A stretch of DNA of 64,000 nucleotides from Anthopleura xanthogrammica (taxonomy: Eukaryota > Cnidaria > Anthozoa > Actiniaria > Actiniidae): positions 12,309,020 to 12,373,019 of the forward strand of contig OZ025215.1 of NCBI GenBank assembly GCA_964019055.1, in the 5' to 3' direction. Position numbers and translations under genes: made by a program. The notes under the pieces are model-generated. The model worked only from the letters and a program-made list of their open reading frames with translations. It was not told the origin of the DNA and made no database searches. The stretch's first letter is position 1, and each line of letters begins with the position of its first letter. This document shows, piece by piece, positions 63,913 through 64,000 of the stretch.

Positions 63913-64000
63913 ATTTAGTTAGTAGGCTTAACATTTTTTCCAAAATTCATGAATGCATGGCTTGGTTCAACAGTCCTACATTTGAAACTCTTATTTTTCA

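Larger units (their letters stand above)
61771..64000. other. Right-hand region without recognised exons
   Basis: Holds two SINE copies (62095-62290, 63225-63385), an A-rich stretch (62860-62980) and a 145-bp tandem duplication (63626-63912). If a gene starts at 61674, most of this is its intron. Confidence 0.5.

Overview
The window is animal (metazoan) nuclear DNA, AT-rich and intron-rich, with GT-AG introns, TATA-box promoters and many small inverted-repeat transposons. The gene content fits an anthozoan cnidarian (stony coral, corallimorph or sea anemone): a vitellogenin-type yolk protein, class A GPCRs in tandem, a C-type lectin fused to other extracellular modules, and a small secreted cysteine-rich peptide. 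The phylum is an inference from gene content; no marker gene in the window settles it. All exon models below were built by eye from reading frame, splice dinucleotides and phase.

Layout. 1-14847 (+): large lipid transfer protein (vitellogenin), 22 exons visible, 5' end outside the window, with two glycine-rich repeat segments and a C-terminal vWD domain. 15966-17771 (-): alpha/beta-hydrolase with a membrane segment between its oxyanion-hole and nucleophile motifs. 18205-19410 (-): small gene for a secreted eight-cysteine peptide. 20908-21700 and 23623-24552 (+): a broken and an intact GPCR. 27773-29740 and 32068-34680 (+): two tandem C-type lysozyme genes. 36950-41123 (-): unidentified 501-residue protein. 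42915-47933 (+): ALG6 glucosyltransferase, divergent from the previous gene across a YY1-motif promoter. 50029-51381 (-): intronless WSB-like WD40/SOCS-box protein. 53015-59502 (+): secreted PAN/C-type lectin protein with a LamG-like cassette inside the lectin domain. 61674-61770 (+): probable start of one more gene.

Functions. ALG6 and the WSB-like protein act in basic cell biology (N-glycan assembly, ubiquitin targeting). The lysozymes, the lectin and the cysteine-rich peptide are secreted, defence- or prey-related products, each with a TATA box and a short leading exon. Vitellogenin is the egg yolk precursor.

Repeats take up much of the rest: at least fifteen different foldback or MITE-like elements (one family with six copies), a tRNA-derived SINE family, a LINE 3' end, and very long tetranucleotide arrays, (AAAG)n and (CAGG)n.
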